Shown here piece after piece: positions 62,839-64,000 of a stretch of 64,000 nucleotides of DNA; position 1 is the stretch's first letter; every line of letters starts with the position of its first letter. Position numbers and translations under genes: made by a program. Below the pieces are notes generated by a model. It saw nothing but the letters and a program-made list of their open reading frames with translations, ran no database searches and had not been told where the DNA came from. The stretch comes from Candidatus Dormiibacterota bacterium (GTDB taxonomy: Bacteria; Chloroflexota; Dormibacteria; CF-121): assembly GCA_035544955.1 (NCBI GenBank), contig DASZZN010000009.1, positions 62,001 through 126,000 on the forward strand, given 5' to 3'.

Positions 62839-63342
62839 TTACGACAGTCGATCGAAGCCGGCACGCAGCTGCTGATAGCTGACCGTAAGGCTTTCGTTAA
62901 GGAGTTTTGTGTCGGCGACGATGGGCATGAAGTTCGTGTCGCCGTCCCACCGTGGCACCACGTGCTGATGAACATGGTCGGCGACGCCCGCCCCGGCCGT
63001 CTTGCCGGCGTTGATGCCGAGGTTGAAGCCCTGCGGCGAAAGCACCTGCCGCAACACACGAAGTGCGCGTTGCGTCAACGCCATCACCTCGTTCGCGGTG
63101 GCAGCCGGCAGGTCTTCGATACTCGCAAGATGCGCGTTGGGCGCAATCATCAGATGTCCGTTGTTGTACGGGTAGCGATTCAGGATCGCCAGGGCCAGCT
63201 CGCCGCGGGCGACCACTAGAAGCTCGGCATCGTGCGATCCATCGGCGGCGGCCGCCTCGCAGAAGAAGCAGCCCAAGGGTTTGGGCCCCTTGATGAACTC
63301 CATTCGCCAGGGCGCCCACAGGTGCTGCATCGTCTGCATCAT
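62839..63342 (-). CDS. HIT-family hydrolase
   Basis: 167 residues. The histidine triad reads HVHQHVVPRW near residue 124, and CFFCEA near the N-terminus forms one half of a zinc site, as in AP4A-phosphorylase-like HIT proteins. NRYPYNNGHLMIAPNAH is also conserved. It would hydrolyse or phosphorolyse adenine dinucleotides or nucleotidyl amides. Starts with ATG at 63342 or the ATG five codons later. Next to tRNA-Ala and leuS. Confidence 0.92.
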   Translation of the reverse strand: MMQTMQHLWAPWRMEFIKGPKPLGCFFCEAAAADGSHDAELLVVARGELALAILNRYPYNNGHLMIAPNAHLASIEDLPAATANEVMALTQRALRVLRQVLSPQGFNLGINAGKTAGAGVADHVHQHVVPRWDGDTNFMPIVADTKLLNESLTVSYQQLRAGFDRLS

Positions 63343-63389
63343 AGGGCGCGTTCTCCCGGATTTTGCGACGACAGTTACACAAAAACGTG

Positions 63390-63395
63390 TATACT
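63390..63395 (+). promoter_or_regulatory. Candidate -10 element before tRNA-Ala(GGC)
   Basis: TATACT stands 74 nt before the tRNA. A TTGCGA at 63363-63368 is too far (21 bp) for a good -35, so only the -10 is supported. Confidence 0.3.
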
Positions 63396-63468
63396 ACTGG
63401 GGTGGCGTTTGCGAGCGCTGCTCTCGATCCGAAGAGTTCGCTAAACTTGACCCTCGACCCGCGCATGT

Positions 63469-63544
63469 GGGGCCGTGGCGCAGCTGGGAGCGCGATTGCA
63501 TGGCATGCAATAGGTCACGAGTTCGAATCTCGTCGGCTCCACCA
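63469..63544 (+). tRNA. tRNA-Ala(GGC)
   Basis: Acceptor GGGGCCG with CGGCTCC, anticodon stem ATTGC/GCAAT with loop ATGGCAT (anticodon GGC), T-loop TTCGAAT. The 3' CCA is encoded (63542-63544). With tRNA-Ala(CGC) at 53266 it reads most Ala codons used here. leuS starts 13 nt downstream, so the two are probably co-transcribed. Confidence 0.95.
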
Positions 63545-63557
63545 CTCCTTTACTGAC

Positions 63558-64000
63558 ATGGCCAGAACTGTCACTCCCGTCTACGATCCGCAGGCGATCG
63601 AGCCCAAGTGGCGCGAGGCCTGGAAGAAGGCAGGCCTCTTTCGGGTCACCGAGGACTCGAGCAAGGCGAAGTTCTACAACCTGGTCATGTTCCCCTACCC
63701 CTCAGGGCCGTTGCACATGGGGCACTTCCGAAACTATGTGATCGGCGACGCCTTTGCCCGCTACAAAGTCATGCGCGGCTTCAATGTGCTGAACCCGTTT
63801 GGTTGGGACGCGTTTGGTCTCCCTGCGGAGAACGCCGCCATCCAGAGCGGCATCCCGCCGAGGGTGTCGATCGAAGGCAACATTGCCATCTCCAAGCACG
63901 AGCTCGAGATCATGGGCGTCCTCTATGCCTGGGAGCGCGAGGTCACCACCTGCAACGAGGACTACTACCGCTGGACCCAGTGGCTCTTCCTGAAATTCAT
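63558..64000 (+). CDS. leuS: Leucyl-tRNA synthetase, N-terminal part
   Basis: The first 147 residues; the gene runs off the right edge. HMGH motif in [16 protein letters not shown], followed by [22 protein letters not shown], both typical of bacterial LeuRS. Start ATG at 63558. No T-box leader; the tRNA lies directly upstream. Confidence 0.96.
   Translation, partial: MARTVTPVYDPQAIEPKWREAWKKAGLFRVTEDSSKAKFYNLVMFPYPSGPLHMGHFRNYVIGDAFARYKVMRGFNVLNPFGWDAFGLPAENAAIQSGIPPRVSIEGNIAISKHELEIMGVLYAWEREVTTCNEDYYRWTQWLFLKF

Noticed and set aside
63281-63556. 91-residue open frame over the HIT leader and tRNA-Ala
   Set aside because: It runs through a complete tRNA and has no protein-like pattern.

Overview
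The window is about 64 kb of GC-rich bacterial chromosome with almost no non-coding space. Genes are packed into operons joined by ATGA, GTGA or short overlaps, and GTG and TTG starts are common. Several features suggest a monoderm soil-type lineage: the coproporphyrin-dependent heme genes, the L21-L27-Obg-NadD-RsfS order, tig-clpP-clpX-lon-valS, Flp-type pilins, many lipoproteins, and a 31-residue bS22/AURKAIP1-type ribosomal protein. The best guess is a Chloroflexota/Dormibacterota-like bacterium or a deep relative of Actinomycetota. This is inference from gene content; no database search was possible. No prophage, insertion sequence, CRISPR array or rRNA operon was seen.

Layout. 0-3.8 kb: the end of an acyl-CoA ligase, then a minus-strand stress-type operon (MBL-fold protein, ArsR regulator, AHSA1 protein, DUF899, DUF2182) with a 9-bp palindrome over the ArsR start. 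3.8-8.4 kb: heme operon (chdC, hemE, cpfC, ABC exporter). 8.4-10.4 kb: orphan ParA with a small partner, and a divergent membrane protein with a DnaA-box-like site in the shared control region. 10.5-17.7 kb: catabolic operon (class III aminotransferase, aldehyde dehydrogenase, alpha/beta hydrolase, agmatinase-family ureohydrolase, FAD oxidoreductase), a parvulin-type lipoprotein and ThpR. 17.7-23 kb: tRNA-Arg, galT, psuG, tRNA-Leu, a secreted protein, and a MarR/MFS pair. 23-32.3 kb: protein quality control (tig, clpP, clpX, lon) and valS, with a frameshifted gene between lon and valS. 32.3-38.6 kb: membrane and envelope genes, including two large polytopic proteins of which one resembles a degenerate NuoL/M/N antiporter subunit, then maf, a DUF11 lipoprotein and a DUF3105 protein. 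38.6-43.5 kb: rplU, rpmA, obgE, nadD, rsfS and a PucR regulator.

43.5-52.8 kb holds the most interesting region. A tight minus-strand operon encodes a class II diterpene cyclase (DxDD), a class I terpene synthase (DDxxE and NSE motifs), a membrane GGDEF/HD-GYP protein, a type II isopentenyl diphosphate isomerase, a short-chain polyprenyl diphosphate synthase and an SGNH hydrolase. A divergent MFS transporter lies upstream. Together these could make C5 isomers, GGPP, a cyclic diterpenyl diphosphate and finally a diterpene, with export and a c-di-GMP enzyme built into the operon.

52.8-64 kb: an Flp pilin behind a structured leader, tRNA-Ala(CGC), two tail-to-tail lipoproteins, ftsH plus a second lon, a TlpA-like lipoprotein, the tiny bS22-like gene, a thiolase, a second Flp pilin, a HIT hydrolase, tRNA-Ala(GGC) and the start of leuS. 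Both pilins end in the same unusual cysteine-bounded GHK motif. Four genes lack a usable canonical start codon although their coding frame continues upstream, which may be biological or may reflect sequence errors.
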